The position numbers and the translations under genes were made by a program. The notes beneath the pieces were generated by a model. That model was not told where the DNA came from, made no database searches, and was given only the letters and a program-made list of their open reading frames with translations. From the NCBI GenBank assembly GCA_025642075.2, contig JAODUO010001365.1:5001-69000 (forward strand): a stretch of 64,000 bases of DNA, in the 5' to 3' direction. Shown here piece by piece: positions 10,949 to 21,126 of this stretch (its first letter is position 1; every line of letters starts with the position of its first letter). The DNA comes from Ridgeia piscesae. Taxonomy: Eukaryota > Annelida > Polychaeta > Sabellida > Siboglinidae.

Positions 10949-13661
10949 ATGACGATGCAACGAACATTGACACTCGTGGCCTTACTCTGCAATCTCTCCA
11001 TGTTGGATTCCCGACGACTCTGTGACGAGACACGCACTTCCGGTGGACATTCAAACAACACGAGAGAAAGTGTCTTCCTACGTCAATGTAGATTGTCGGT
11101 CACGTGAACTACTTAGAGTACCAACATACTTAAGAAATAACGTCACCCAGTTAGATCTTGGCGGAAACAAACTATCAATAATTCGCGAGAATGACTTCGT
11201 GAACATTCGGTATTTGCGCGTTTTAATATTGGCCGACAATGCTATCAGCAGTCTAGAATGTCGGTGTTTCCTAAATCTCAGTTACCTCGAACGACTGGAT
11301 CTGAGGAACAATGAAATCACGTCATTTACGCAAGATACGTTCGTCGGACTGGAGTCACTGCGTGTACTTTTATTGAGCGGACTTCCGCTGACGTCATACC
11401 CGACAGAATTCGTGTCATACACACGTGAGCTGCGAGTGTTGTCACTCAGCGCCATAGGTGACGCCACCATCCCGGCCGAATACACTCGTCTGTCTCGACT
11501 CGAGACGCTCGAATTGAACGACTGGACGGGATTTTTCAGGAAGATCACCACAACCATGCTAGACGGCATACGAACGTCCAAAATTACCACTCTAGCTATC
11601 CGAAATATGTATGATGTGAATGAAATCGAGGCAGGCGCCTTTTCACACATGTCAAACTTACGATCGTTGATCCTGGCTTGCAATGAGCGCCTCTCGTTCG
11701 ATGCGACAGTGGCGTCCCTAGCGGCGACCACGAATACGAGCATTGAAAACGTCGTTCTGGATGGAACCAGTCCGGCTGTTTCCGTGTTTAACGAGTCCGC
11801 CTTCTGTTCCGGATTCTGGCGGCGAATCCGTCGCCTCAGTGTCAGAAAGAATAAGTTCGGCACTGTGTTATTCAATTATGTTGGATGTTTGAAAGAGTTG
11901 CGAGCGTTCGTTGCTGACTACAATTCGCCGAACGACTTAACACCGTCTCACATAGCCCCGAGTAAACTTTTTCCGAATCTGCAATTATTCAGTTATTCGC
12001 ATATGACAACCCAGTCTTATGATGAAAATTACGAGAGCCTATATTGCCACTCGCGACAGGACAGATTCAGCGTTGACGACTATTTCCCGGCTCCACCCGC
12101 TGTGCTCTCAACGCTCCAGGAGCAGACTCCCAGAAACCCTTGCGGTGAAGACTTCATCAATATTTTGTTTCCGCATTCACTGGAGTACCTGTATCTGGTA
12201 GACTTAAGTTTTAAATCACGTAGAGGGGTTTTGGGCGATTATTGCCTGGCCAACATTCGTTTTTTGAACATGTCATACAATATGCTTACCCTTCCATCGT
12301 GTGTCACATGTCACGTGGTAGGTCGGAGTCGTCTTGAAATCCTGGACACCAGTCACGGCATACTGCAACATGTCACAGGAAATAACATGAAATATCCGCA
12401 ATTACGGTTCTTGAATCTATCCCACAATAATCTAGGCTTAGCTGGGTCAGACTTCGGAGAGACATTTATTCATCTTATCCGCCTTGAGGATATCAACTTG
12501 TCACATAACAAACTTAGAAGCATCAGCCCGGTGGCTTTTCAGCGATGCACGCGTCTGAGGCGACTTAACCTTGCGAATAACGAGCTCACTCAATTTGATT
12601 TGAATATCCGCCATATGACAATGTTGGAATATATTGATCTGAGCGAAAATCGCCTGTTTCGTTTGTCAAGTGTATTCACGTCTAAGATGGACGAGCAGTT
12701 TCAAACACAAACGTCCGAGGTGAATTTGCGTGGAAATGTGTTAGTGTGTAATTGCGAATCGGTGCTTTTCGTGCGTTGGGTTGCATCGACCAAAGTGCTA
12801 TTGACGGACAGAGATAAACTGATATGCTTATACGGAGACCGTAGAGACGTGTCGGTGACTGGAATAGCCATTAATGAACTCGAGGTCGGATGTGATGTCA
12901 CGATAAACCAGCTGATCGTTTTCGTTCCCGTAATAGTCGCCGTGGTTCTCGTCAGTATAATGACGTGGCTGGTGAGGTACCATCGTTGGTACATCAAGTA
13001 CCATTTGACCCTGTGTTGGAAGGTAGAGGGCGCTACTACCACGCATGACCAGGAGAACAGTTGTGACGCAATGGTGTTGTATTTCATGCACTCTGCCAAC
13101 CCTCGCGACCAAGAGGGCGGCGTGGCGAGAATCTCGCGCTGGGTGTGCACGCGTCTGCTGCCTCGAGCCGAGGACGAGTGGGGCTTGCGTCTCTACGTTG
13201 GCGATCGCGACGACCTCGGCGGAGCATCGAAAATTCACAACTTCGTGCGCGGTTTCCAGAGCAGCGACAAGGTGGTCGTGTGTTTGACGCGAGAGTTCAT
13301 CGACGACAGCGACTGCATGAACTACCTGGCGACGGCGCTCGACAGCAGCAAGCCGCTGTCCAAGTACATCTTTGTCTTATTCGACGACATCCAACCTACT
13401 TCCGTTCCCCGTCGTCTGAGACAACTCCTGCTGCCCGATTCTCCCTCGATCCAGATGTCGTGGGACAGCGTGAAAGACGAAGGCGAGAGTGCGCATGACA
13501 CATTCTGGAGGCGGATGCGTGATGCCCTGATGCATGATCCCGACCAGGAGAGATGTCGACGCCGATTCGACACCATTCCGTTGCTTGTTTCAATTCACGA
13601 CAACAACATGTCACAACAGCAAGAATATCAAAAAATATCGTTTGCACATAGCAATGTTTAA
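10949..13661 (+). CDS. Toll-like receptor (LRR, TM, TIR), one frameshift near the N-terminus
   Basis: Single-exon type I membrane receptor of innate immunity that should signal through a cytoplasmic TIR domain. ATG at 10,949 opens a signal peptide (MTMQRTLTLVALLCNLSML) identical in layout to the - strand paralogue. An extra T near 11,073-11,076 shifts the frame, and the remaining 870-odd residues continue in frame +1 from there. Numbered from 11,022: LRRs at about 20-560 (many LxxLxLxxN units), a single LRR-CT cysteine cluster (CNCESVLFVRW and onward), a TM segment near 628-652, and TIR at 682-840. The TIR has DAMVLYF (box 1), RDDLGG (box 2) and FW (box 3). Box 2 lacks the usual Pro (RDxxPG). 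The C-terminus is 15 residues longer than in the paralogue. The frameshift may be a real lesion, a sequencing error or hidden by splicing. Confidence 0.9.
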
Positions 13662-14300
13662 ATAATTTCATCTACATATTGTAACGATTCGTCAGCAGAT
13701 GAATCGAGTCCCGACTAAAGCATTACTGGTTCGTATAAGGTTACAGACGTGAATGCATTACAAATAGAACAAAGACATTACGCAAAGTCAGGAGAGTCAA
13801 ATGTAATGAAATAACTTAGTAAGTTATGTTTACATTGTGTATTTATTATCTGCCAATTTGGCCGATGTTTTATCAATGACAAGTTTGCTTCATTTGATAT
13901 AATTTTGCATTCGACTAGATAGGACGCGTTGTATGGGAACTTTTGCTTAATCTAGCACGTATATCTCATACAACGACATGTGTGCCTCGGTATGTAGTGG
14001 TGTCAATGTTTTGGTGCAATCATGTATTTGTAAGAGTACACCACGGTGTCACGCATTAAAATTAATTGCGACTGTCACGTTAATAACACATACACCGCGT
14101 GAACAAGTTTGTGCATGAATTGTGTATATTGTGTTGTAATTATGTTTAAATATTCGTATTATGTTCATTTTTTTCAGCTCGAGGAGCGCATGGCAACGTG
14201 TAAGTGTATCACTTCAGCCATGTCCTTTCAGCAGCAGAAGCAGCAGCCACCACACTGTGCTCCTACTGTCTTGTATGTATGTTGTTGATGTTGTTGACTA
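13662..14300. other. TLR 3' flank, nothing recognised
   Basis: A+T-rich sequence downstream of the TLR stop. No ORF of interest. It probably holds the 3'UTR; no poly(A) site is assigned. Confidence 0.4.
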
Positions 14301-14432
14301 AAACGTTAATTCATTCACTCATTCACTCATTCACTCATTCACTCATTCACTCACTCACTCACTCATTCACTCATTCACTCATTCACTCGTCCACTCATCC
14401 ACTCATCCACTCATTCACTCATTCACTCATTC
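14301..14432 (+). repeat. (CATTCACT)n tetranucleotide tract
   Basis: Alternating CATT and CACT units preceded by a short TTG-rich stretch (about 14,280-14,297). This is the same order of simple repeats as in the TLR 5'UTR introns, so it may be another remnant of that block. Confidence 0.9.
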
Positions 14433-14779
14433 AAACCAGTTTGCTCAGTTAATAATTGTGATAACAATTTTGATAATATTTTTATTCACTGTACTGTACA
14501 CAAAAACTAATACATAAACTTAAACTAAAATACTTGTATATCCTAATTATATGTTTATATCTTGTTTATGGGTTCCCCAGGCGTAATATATCATTGCATT
14601 TTTATATGGTGTTTGTTTTTACAATGTGGTGTAAAGTATATGTTGTGTGATATAGTATTATTTTGTGAGGTGATACGTTTGGTTAGCATGTCATCAAATA
14701 TATTTTGAAACATTACTGTTTGCACAAGTTTGTAGAAGTGTCGTACATTAGTAATATTACTAAATGCAGTCATTAGAAA

Positions 14780-14935
14780 TGTTCTGGTAGGAGCGCCCTT
14801 GCACTGCACCGCGTGCCCTAATGACCAACCCGGTAGTCAAGTATGCGCCGATCGAAATGCAGATTGTCGCTAACGTGATCGAGCTATAATTATACGGTCG
14901 GCGACTCGTGCGCATTGAGAATGACGACGAGCGGC
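14780..14935 (+). repeat. Duplicated block downstream of the TLR (pairs with 31,085-31,205)
   Basis: About 120 bp aligns with the reverse complement of 31,085-31,205 (shared CCAACCCGGTAGT and CAGATTGTCGCTAACGTGAT). It lies downstream of each TLR stop codon in the same relative orientation, which marks the far end of the inverted duplication. The stretch between the tetranucleotide tract and this block (14,433-14,779) holds nothing I recognise. Confidence 0.65.
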
Positions 14936-15653
14936 TAAAGTAGCACAGCGGGCTGTGACGAGAACTTTCGACATAGTTTAATCACCGCTGTTACACCAGG
15001 TATCTACACGAAAGTAAAGAAAGTACCTTGACTTGTGAACACCTGACAGTGGACAACACAACGTAACTTAAACACAAGGCTAGTTCAATGGGTCAAGTAG
15101 ACATGTATCACTCGACGTGTTGTCTCGAGGCGAACTGTCATCGTGACACTGCTCTGCTTTTTGTCACGGGGCAAGGGGTGAACACTTAATTCTCTTTGTC
15201 TACATTCAACCCTTCAGGGTGTCACTCATGAAACCCACCACTTATGTTGGTATGGTGGTCCAGGCCAGTATATGTACTAGCTAGAAATAACAGAGATGAC
15301 ACACGTCCGAGTGATGTGTATGTGTCTGTCTGTGTCCACGCTGCAGCATTCATTTACATCGTTTATGTAGATAAGAAGCGAACCACTCTCCCCGTCGTGT
15401 AGCAGTACGTTGTTTGAGATCGTTCACAGACACACACAGTACATGTATGCGCGCATGTGTGTATATGTGTATATGTGTGCTTGTGTTTGTGTGTATGTGA
15501 GTTTGTTTGTATATGTTTTTGTACAGGTGTGTCTGTGGTTGTGAATGTGGTGTGTGTGTTTGTGTGTGTCACTGTTTGTGCATGTATGTATATGTATGTT
15601 TTGTGTATATATATATATAAGTTATTCCAGATGGCATATACACTTCCTCACGT
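14936..15653. other. Non-coding stretch ending in a GT-rich microsatellite
   Basis: No gene is recognised. From about 15,430 to 15,620 the sequence is GT/GTAT-rich and ends in a TA tract. The Gypsy element starts immediately after this with no visible 5' LTR or primer-binding site. Confidence 0.5.
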
Positions 15654-16865
15654 TTGTTCGGAGCACGCATGAAGGAAGCAGCAAGCGACACACTGGTTCA
15701 CATATACACTCCGGTCGGCGTGAAACGTGAACCAGTGGGAGAGCTAGACATCACTACCGAGAAAAAGGACACGGCTGAGTACCATGACAACTCCCGAAAA
15801 AAGGAGCGAATGAAGAAAGATGACAGAGAATTTAGATCACACCACCAGACACATTCTGATGAAGAATCCTCGATGTCGTCTTCTTCGGCAGAAGATTCTA
15901 TCGACTCGGAATCATCTGATGAGTCATTGGAAAGAGAGAGACGGAGGAATGACACACGGCATCGTCGACGGAGCAGCCCTCCTGGACCCAAATTACCTAA
16001 TTTTTCGGGTAATCATACTGAATGGGATGCATTTCTTTATCTGTTCAACGGCACTGCTAGGCACTATCAGTGGAGTAGTGTTACGAAACTACAGAGATTG
16101 AAGGAATGCATGCGCGACAAAGCCATTGAATATGTTCGCAATCGATCTCGCAAAGAGAGGAATGACTACCGGAAACTCATGAAATGTTTGAAAAACAGAT
16201 ACGGAGTGAAGGAAGACCCAAGTGTGGTACGGCGAAACCTCAATGACATCAAACAGGAGGTTAATGAAGCCTTAGAGGATTTTGCAGACCGAGTACAACA
16301 TGCTGTAGCAGTGGGGTACAAAGAAGCGGGAGACAGAGCTATAGAGAAATGGGCAGCAGAGCTATTTCTAAAAGGCGCAAAGGAAAAGGGGGCAGCATTA
16401 GCAGCCAGCGAGAGGCAGCCAAGATCAATCAGAAAAGCCCTGAAAGAAATGAAAACCAGCATCAGTAACCAGAGAGCTGTCTTGGGTAGAACACTGTCTG
16501 TATCAGCCAGACAGGTAGCGTTTGACGACGAAGTCCTGGTACGTGTTACGTATCCATTATCGCAAACAACCACCACGAAGGAGGTTAAATGTCAGGAACC
16601 TGTCGGTTCCGGCAAAACAACACTAGGGGAAAAGATCGATCAAATTCTGCAAAAAATGACTCGGTTGGAGTAGCGTACAGGTCGAGAAAGGCCGACGCCG
16701 CCTGGATACAGTCAGTTCAAGAGATACAGCCGATCTCCAAACAAATATCCATCACCGGATCGCATGCAGTAACCTGGCCGTGGACAATCACCACCATTCA
16801 GTGGCCGGTGTTACAACTGTGGAGAGACAGGCCATATGAGTCGCCACTGTAGTAGAAGTAGGAGC
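15654..16865 (+). pseudogene. Gypsy gag with CCHC zinc knuckle, two in-frame stops
   Basis: The first 339 codons are open. They hold a charged, Ser-rich N-terminus (SSSSAEDSIDSESSDES), then a capsid-like helical part starting PNFSGNHTEWDAFLYLF at about residue 117. A TAG at 16,671 and a TAA near 16,764 interrupt the same frame before an Arg/Ser-rich stretch and the knuckle CYNCGETGHMSRHC at 16,809-16,850. Knuckle and gag share one frame, so these are simple nonsense changes rather than a frameshift. Gag would form the particle and bind the RNA. Confidence 0.8.
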
Positions 16866-16935
16866 AGGTCCCCATCTGCGGTATCTGGGAATGACAACAT
16901 ACCACTAAGAGAATAGGGACAAAGAAGATAATGAA

Positions 16936-17907
16936 ATGCTCATTTGTTTTGATAGTGACCCTGAGTTATCCACACCTGTGTGTACGACTGTAAGTCAATC
17001 AGCGACTGTAAGTCAAAGAGTGGATGGAACGGAATGTAAAAACAACACAAAAACTACGATAGATACACCCGTTAATGTCACAGTATATGATGCTAAACTA
17101 CCTGAAACCATGGGTTGGACTATGACTATTCAAATTAACATTAAGGGTAAGAGGATATTGGCCGTAGTTGACACAGCTGCTCAGGCCACTATAATTAGCG
17201 AGAAGTTCATTCAGAATCTCAACATTCCTGTTCGGCCAAATACCAGTATCGGTGTACGAGGTGTGGGACACATTCAGACAAAGGGGAAATTACTCTCCCA
17301 ACTTACTATACAAGTGGGAAAGAAATATTACCCTGTAGATGTGTTAGTAATGGATAACACAGACCCATTTATAGTGGGATTAGACTTCTTAAAATCAGTC
17401 GGGGCTGTATTAGACATCAATGCCAATATAGTTATAATCGGGGATGAGGTAACACCAGCAACTATAAAGCGCAATCTATCAAATGAAGAAGTTGTAATCT
17501 GTCGCGTAAAGCTATGTAGAAAGACAACTATCCCACCAAATTGTGGACGAATGCTACAATGTCACATGGATAATGCAACTAACGGTGATTTTGCCATTGA
17601 ACCAGTCCATAAACATCGGAAACTATGGGTCCCAGATTCAGTGGTGACAGGGGGTAATATTATTCGCATATGTGTAATGAACCTCACTGATAAGCCTGTC
17701 ACGATACCAGCTAAAGAATTGTTAGCATGTGCCACAGAAATCTCAGAACAGACCGATGACATGGTTCAAAATGATGATATTGGGTTAACAACGAGATGTG
17801 ACACAGAAATGACACCAACACCTCATTCCGTTCCATCAAACTTAAGAGAATCATTCTGTAGGGAGCGAGGCTCTCTGTCAGAGCCGGCTTTTAACAGAAA
17901 CGACTGA
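16936..17907 (+). pseudogene. Gypsy pol, aspartic protease region
   Basis: An open frame of 323 codons. A retropepsin-like domain lies at about residues 58-150, with the active-site segment VVDTAAQATIISEKF and the distal GLDFLKSVGAVLDI. The usual D-T/S-G triad reads D-T-A here. From memory, DTAA versions are common in mollusc Gypsy elements, so this may be a family trait rather than damage. The frame ends at 17,907 and RT continues in another frame from about 17,915. This is either a frameshift lesion or, less likely, programmed shifting. Confidence 0.75.
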
Positions 17908-17914
17908 TTTTTTA

Positions 17915-19008
17915 TTGGATATGCCCAATAATGACACAGAAATGACGAAGCTAGATGATGTGCTGATGCCGGACCAGGCTCTTAGTCAGAGCTGGTTGAC
18001 ATCTAACTGTAATACAACGACACGTAAGACCGTTAATGTTTCTAGAATTGCACTAGAAGGGGATGACTGTTGGAAAGCAGCGCCGCATGTGAAGGAATTA
18101 TACCAGAGATCAGTGGGACGACTTACGGAATCAGAGTCTGAAGTCTTGAAGAACTTATTATTAGAATATGACGACGTTTTTGCAAAACATGACATGGATT
18201 TGGGTAGTTACACAACTACTACTCATCGTATTCACACGGGTGATGCAGCACCCATAAGGATGCGAATGAGGCGAACTCCACTGGGGTTCCAAAAGGATGA
18301 AGAGACTATGTTACAATCCATGTTAGAACAGGGAATCGTACAACCATCAGAGTCTGAGTGGGCTGCTGCGCCAGTCATCGTGCGTAAGCGGTGTGGAGGA
18401 TTACGCTATTGCGTAGATTTCCGGAAATTAAATTGCATGCATTTCCTATACCTCTAATTGAGGAGTGCCTAGATCATGTAGAAGGAAATCTATATTTCAG
18501 CACACTAGATATGGCAAGTGGCTACTGGCAAATAAATATTGAACCCGAAGATCGTCATAAGACAGCTTTTATTACCAGATATGGCCTTTTTGAACATGTG
18601 CGAATGGCCCAGGGATTGTGTAATGCACCAGCCACCTATCAGAGAGCCATAAATCGAATATTGAAAGGCATAGTTTGGAAAAACGTGCTTGCTTACTTGG
18701 ACGATGTAATTGTATTGGGAAAGACCTTTCAAGACCATATTGATAATCTGCGAGAAACATTACATCGTTTTCGTACACACAAAATGAAACTGAAGCCACG
18801 GAAATGTGCACTCTTCCAACAGGAGGATGAGTTTTTGGGACGTAAAGTAGGTATCGATGGTGTCAGCATTACACAAAGTAAGACTGAAACAGTGCTAAAT
18901 TGGCCGGTTCCACGTAACAAGACTGAAGTAGAATCATTCTTGGGATTTGTTAATTACCATAGAGATTTTATCCCAGATTTTGCAGAGAAAGCATGTAGTC
19001 TGTATTAA
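17915..19008 (+). pseudogene. Gypsy pol, reverse transcriptase, frameshifted
   Basis: RT begins in frame 2 (17,915-18,457). It includes the linker motif LEYDDVFAKHDMDLG and the fingers (RYCVDFRKLN, near 18,400-18,430). A small deletion after RKLN moves the rest to frame 1. There FSTLDMASGYWQI (near 18,495-18,535), the palm QGLCNAPATYQRAI and the catalytic box YLDDVIVLG (near 18,693-18,720) are intact. A TAA at 19,006 ends this frame just before RNase H. The catalytic aspartates are retained although the frame is broken. Confidence 0.85.
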
Positions 19009-19600
19009 CTGACAGGATTGAGTATAACTTTCAATTGGTAAAGTAATCAGCAGGAAGCTTTTGAGATTCTACAGAAATCTATGATAACAGCGCCTGTTTT
19101 GGCGTATCCCAATTCACATGATACTTTTATCTTGGATACCGTTGCCAGTAATGTAACTGTTGGAGCGGAATTACTGCAGGTACAAGATGGGGTAGAACGA
19201 ACCATAGCGTATGGGAGCCATATCCTAACACCAGCTCAGAGAAAGTATTGTACCACACGGAAGGACATACTTGCAGTAGTTACCTTTCTAAATCAGTTTA
19301 GATTATATCTCCTAGGGAAGCCATTTGTGGGTCGCACTGACCATAACAGTTTAACTTGGCTAATGAGTTTCAAATATACCGAAGGCCAACTAGCTAGGTG
19401 GCTAGAAGTAGTTAGCCAGTTTAACCTGAACATCCTGCATCGCTCAGGTAAACTACACAGCAATGTGGATGGGCTGTCCAGAATGCGTTCAAATACCGAC
19501 TCATGTCACTATTATGAGACTGGACAAGATTTGGACAAATTACCATGTGGCGGGTGTAAACACTGCATTAAATTGCACTCTAGTTGAGACAGATTTGAAT
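19009..19600 (+). pseudogene. Gypsy pol, RNase H domain
   Basis: Same frame as the second RT piece but separated from it by a stop. Recognisable elements are TAPVLAYPN, the first acidic strand (ILDTVASNVTVGAELLQ, where the family has D-A-S), YCTTRKDILAV with the glutamate replaced by D or K, RTDHNSLTWL, and the end EGQLARWLEVVSQF plus NVDGLSR. Several normally acidic catalytic positions look altered. The frame ends at 19,587. Confidence 0.8.
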
Positions 19601-19689
19601 CACACATTGATGAATTACGCGCCAAATTCAAAATAGTTCAGGATAGGAACTTGCCGGTTCTGTCCACGATTAGAATCAATATTTTTTTC

Positions 19690-19990
19690 CATTTAATGTT
19701 CAGTTAACTATATCCTAGTACACAAATTGACCGCTGAAATTAATAACAGTTTTATTATTACAATGTGAAGTATTCTAACCAGTTTTGGGCGTGGTCACTG
19801 GCCGCTACGACCAACATTGTGCGTCGGTGGTTGCTACGCAACTGCCAACGGGACGAACGGGTTTAACCCTTTATATTTTTGAGGTGTTCATTTTTCATGG
19901 AACATAGATTGTCATGTATAACTAAATTAATGTTTAGGGTTTAGAAGTAAGTTTACCTTCCGAATTAATCACGGGAATGTATCTGGTAAA
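19690..19990. other. Unrelated segment in place of the integrase catalytic core
   Basis: Between the post-RNase H segment (up to about 19,675) and the integrase C-terminal part (from about 19,990) there is about 300 bp of non-coding sequence. No HHCC or DDE motif is visible in any frame. The integrase core has been deleted or replaced. Confidence 0.6.
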
Positions 19991-20545
19991 TTAAGATGCA
20001 CGAGAACCAGCTAAACACGTAAAGAAATTACGTGAAACCCTTCATACTGTACACAATCTTGAAAACTGAAGGAATATCTACATTATCAAAAACATTCTCA
20101 TGACAGGAAATTATTCGAAAATAGGTATCAAGTAGGAGATCTTGTTTATCTATTAGGAGGGATAGCCAAAGTAGGCGAGAGCAGGAAATTGAAACCAGTG
20201 TATACTGGTCCATTCATTGTCTGTCAGTTTTATCCTCCTGTATTATACAACATACAGGGAAGGAGGAGAAACAGGTCGAAGGTGGTGCATCACGACCGCC
20301 TTCGTCCCTGTAATGACAGATTCATATGTTTCTGGGCCAGGAGGGAACGTCAGAAAATACTAGATTCTGATGAGACCACCTTACGTGGATGAGGAGGATA
20401 TCGACCTGACCCTGATAACAGCTGCAGAGAGGGAGGCCGAATGTAGTGACAAGCATGGCCCTCAAAGCAAACCAGTGGAGGACACCACTCCAACATCACT
20501 CACTGCTACAACGCATCCTACATACTCTAGGCTGGGCGATGAGTG
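19990..20545 (+). pseudogene. Gypsy integrase C-terminal region (GPF/Y-like)
   Basis: After a frameshifted stretch, the frame at 20,108-20,392 shows YQVGDLVYLL, then KPVYTGPFIVCQF and VVHHDRLRPC. This is the typical C-terminal integrase module that follows the catalytic core. A further frameshift near 20,385 leads into an acidic tail that ends at about 20,545 (YSRLGDE). It lies directly upstream of the cargo ORFs. Confidence 0.8.
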
Positions 20546-20682
20546 ATGGGCATAAAATAAAATAATTAGTAAGAAAAAGAACATAAATAAATTGCTCCTG
20601 TGTCGAACTTCGCACTACATGAGCTATCATGGATTATATATTTTTTATTTTAGATATGTTTGTTTGTTTTATTTATTTAGAA

Positions 20683-21099
20683 ATGTCTCTGGAATATGAC
20701 ACAGTGCTCTGCATTGAAGTGGAAGATGACAGCAGTTTTCTGTGGAGCGATTTATTGGCACCCTGGCATATGCGGAGTGGCGGACATGGGCGTTTTTGCC
20801 CTATATGTGAAAAACGCATATCCACAAAACTTAAGCGACATGTAGAACGAGAACATCTTCCTTGGTGGTTTAACCCTACAAAAGCATGCTGGTCCTGCAA
20901 GCAGTCAGTAACCTCAGCCTGTTTCCTTCGAAGAGATCATGCACATTGCACACCTCCATCCAATTTACTAAACCACTGGATCTGGAAAACAAACGCACTG
21001 TTGCACGTCATTGCCCGATGTTTAAATCTCCCTTTTCTTGAATTAGTCCGGAATCACATCGCAGCACGACCAGAATGGTATCCATGGAATGATGATTGA
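20683..21099 (+). CDS. C2H2-type zinc-finger ORF carried by the Gypsy element
   Basis: The chosen start is ATG at 20,683. It sits 2 nt after TTTGTTTTATTTATTTAG, a strong-looking splice acceptor; an in-frame upstream ATG at 20,629 is also possible. The roughly 138-residue product has FCPICEKRISTKLKRHVERE followed by H (C-x2-C-x10-H-x4-H), then LPWWFNPTKACWSC and a further Cys/His set (CFLRRDHAHC). It is in the same frame as the TatD ORF, from which one TGA and 27 nt separate it, so the two may once have been one protein. The function is unknown; nucleic-acid binding is an inference from the finger. Its position matches that of env in other Gypsy elements. Confidence 0.65.
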   Translation: MSLEYDTVLCIEVEDDSSFLWSDLLAPWHMRSGGHGRFCPICEKRISTKLKRHVEREHLPWWFNPTKACWSCKQSVTSACFLRRDHAHCTPPSNLLNHWIWKTNALLHVIARCLNLPFLELVRNHIAARPEWYPWNDD

Positions 21100-21126
21100 A
21101 TTCTATCATTCGAACAGCGACCCGTA

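Noticed and set aside
12701..13671. Antisense and shifted ORFs (60-149 codons) over the TLR TM/TIR region
   Set aside because: They are shadows of the G+C-rich TIR coding sequence. They recur in the paralogue because the DNA is nearly identical.
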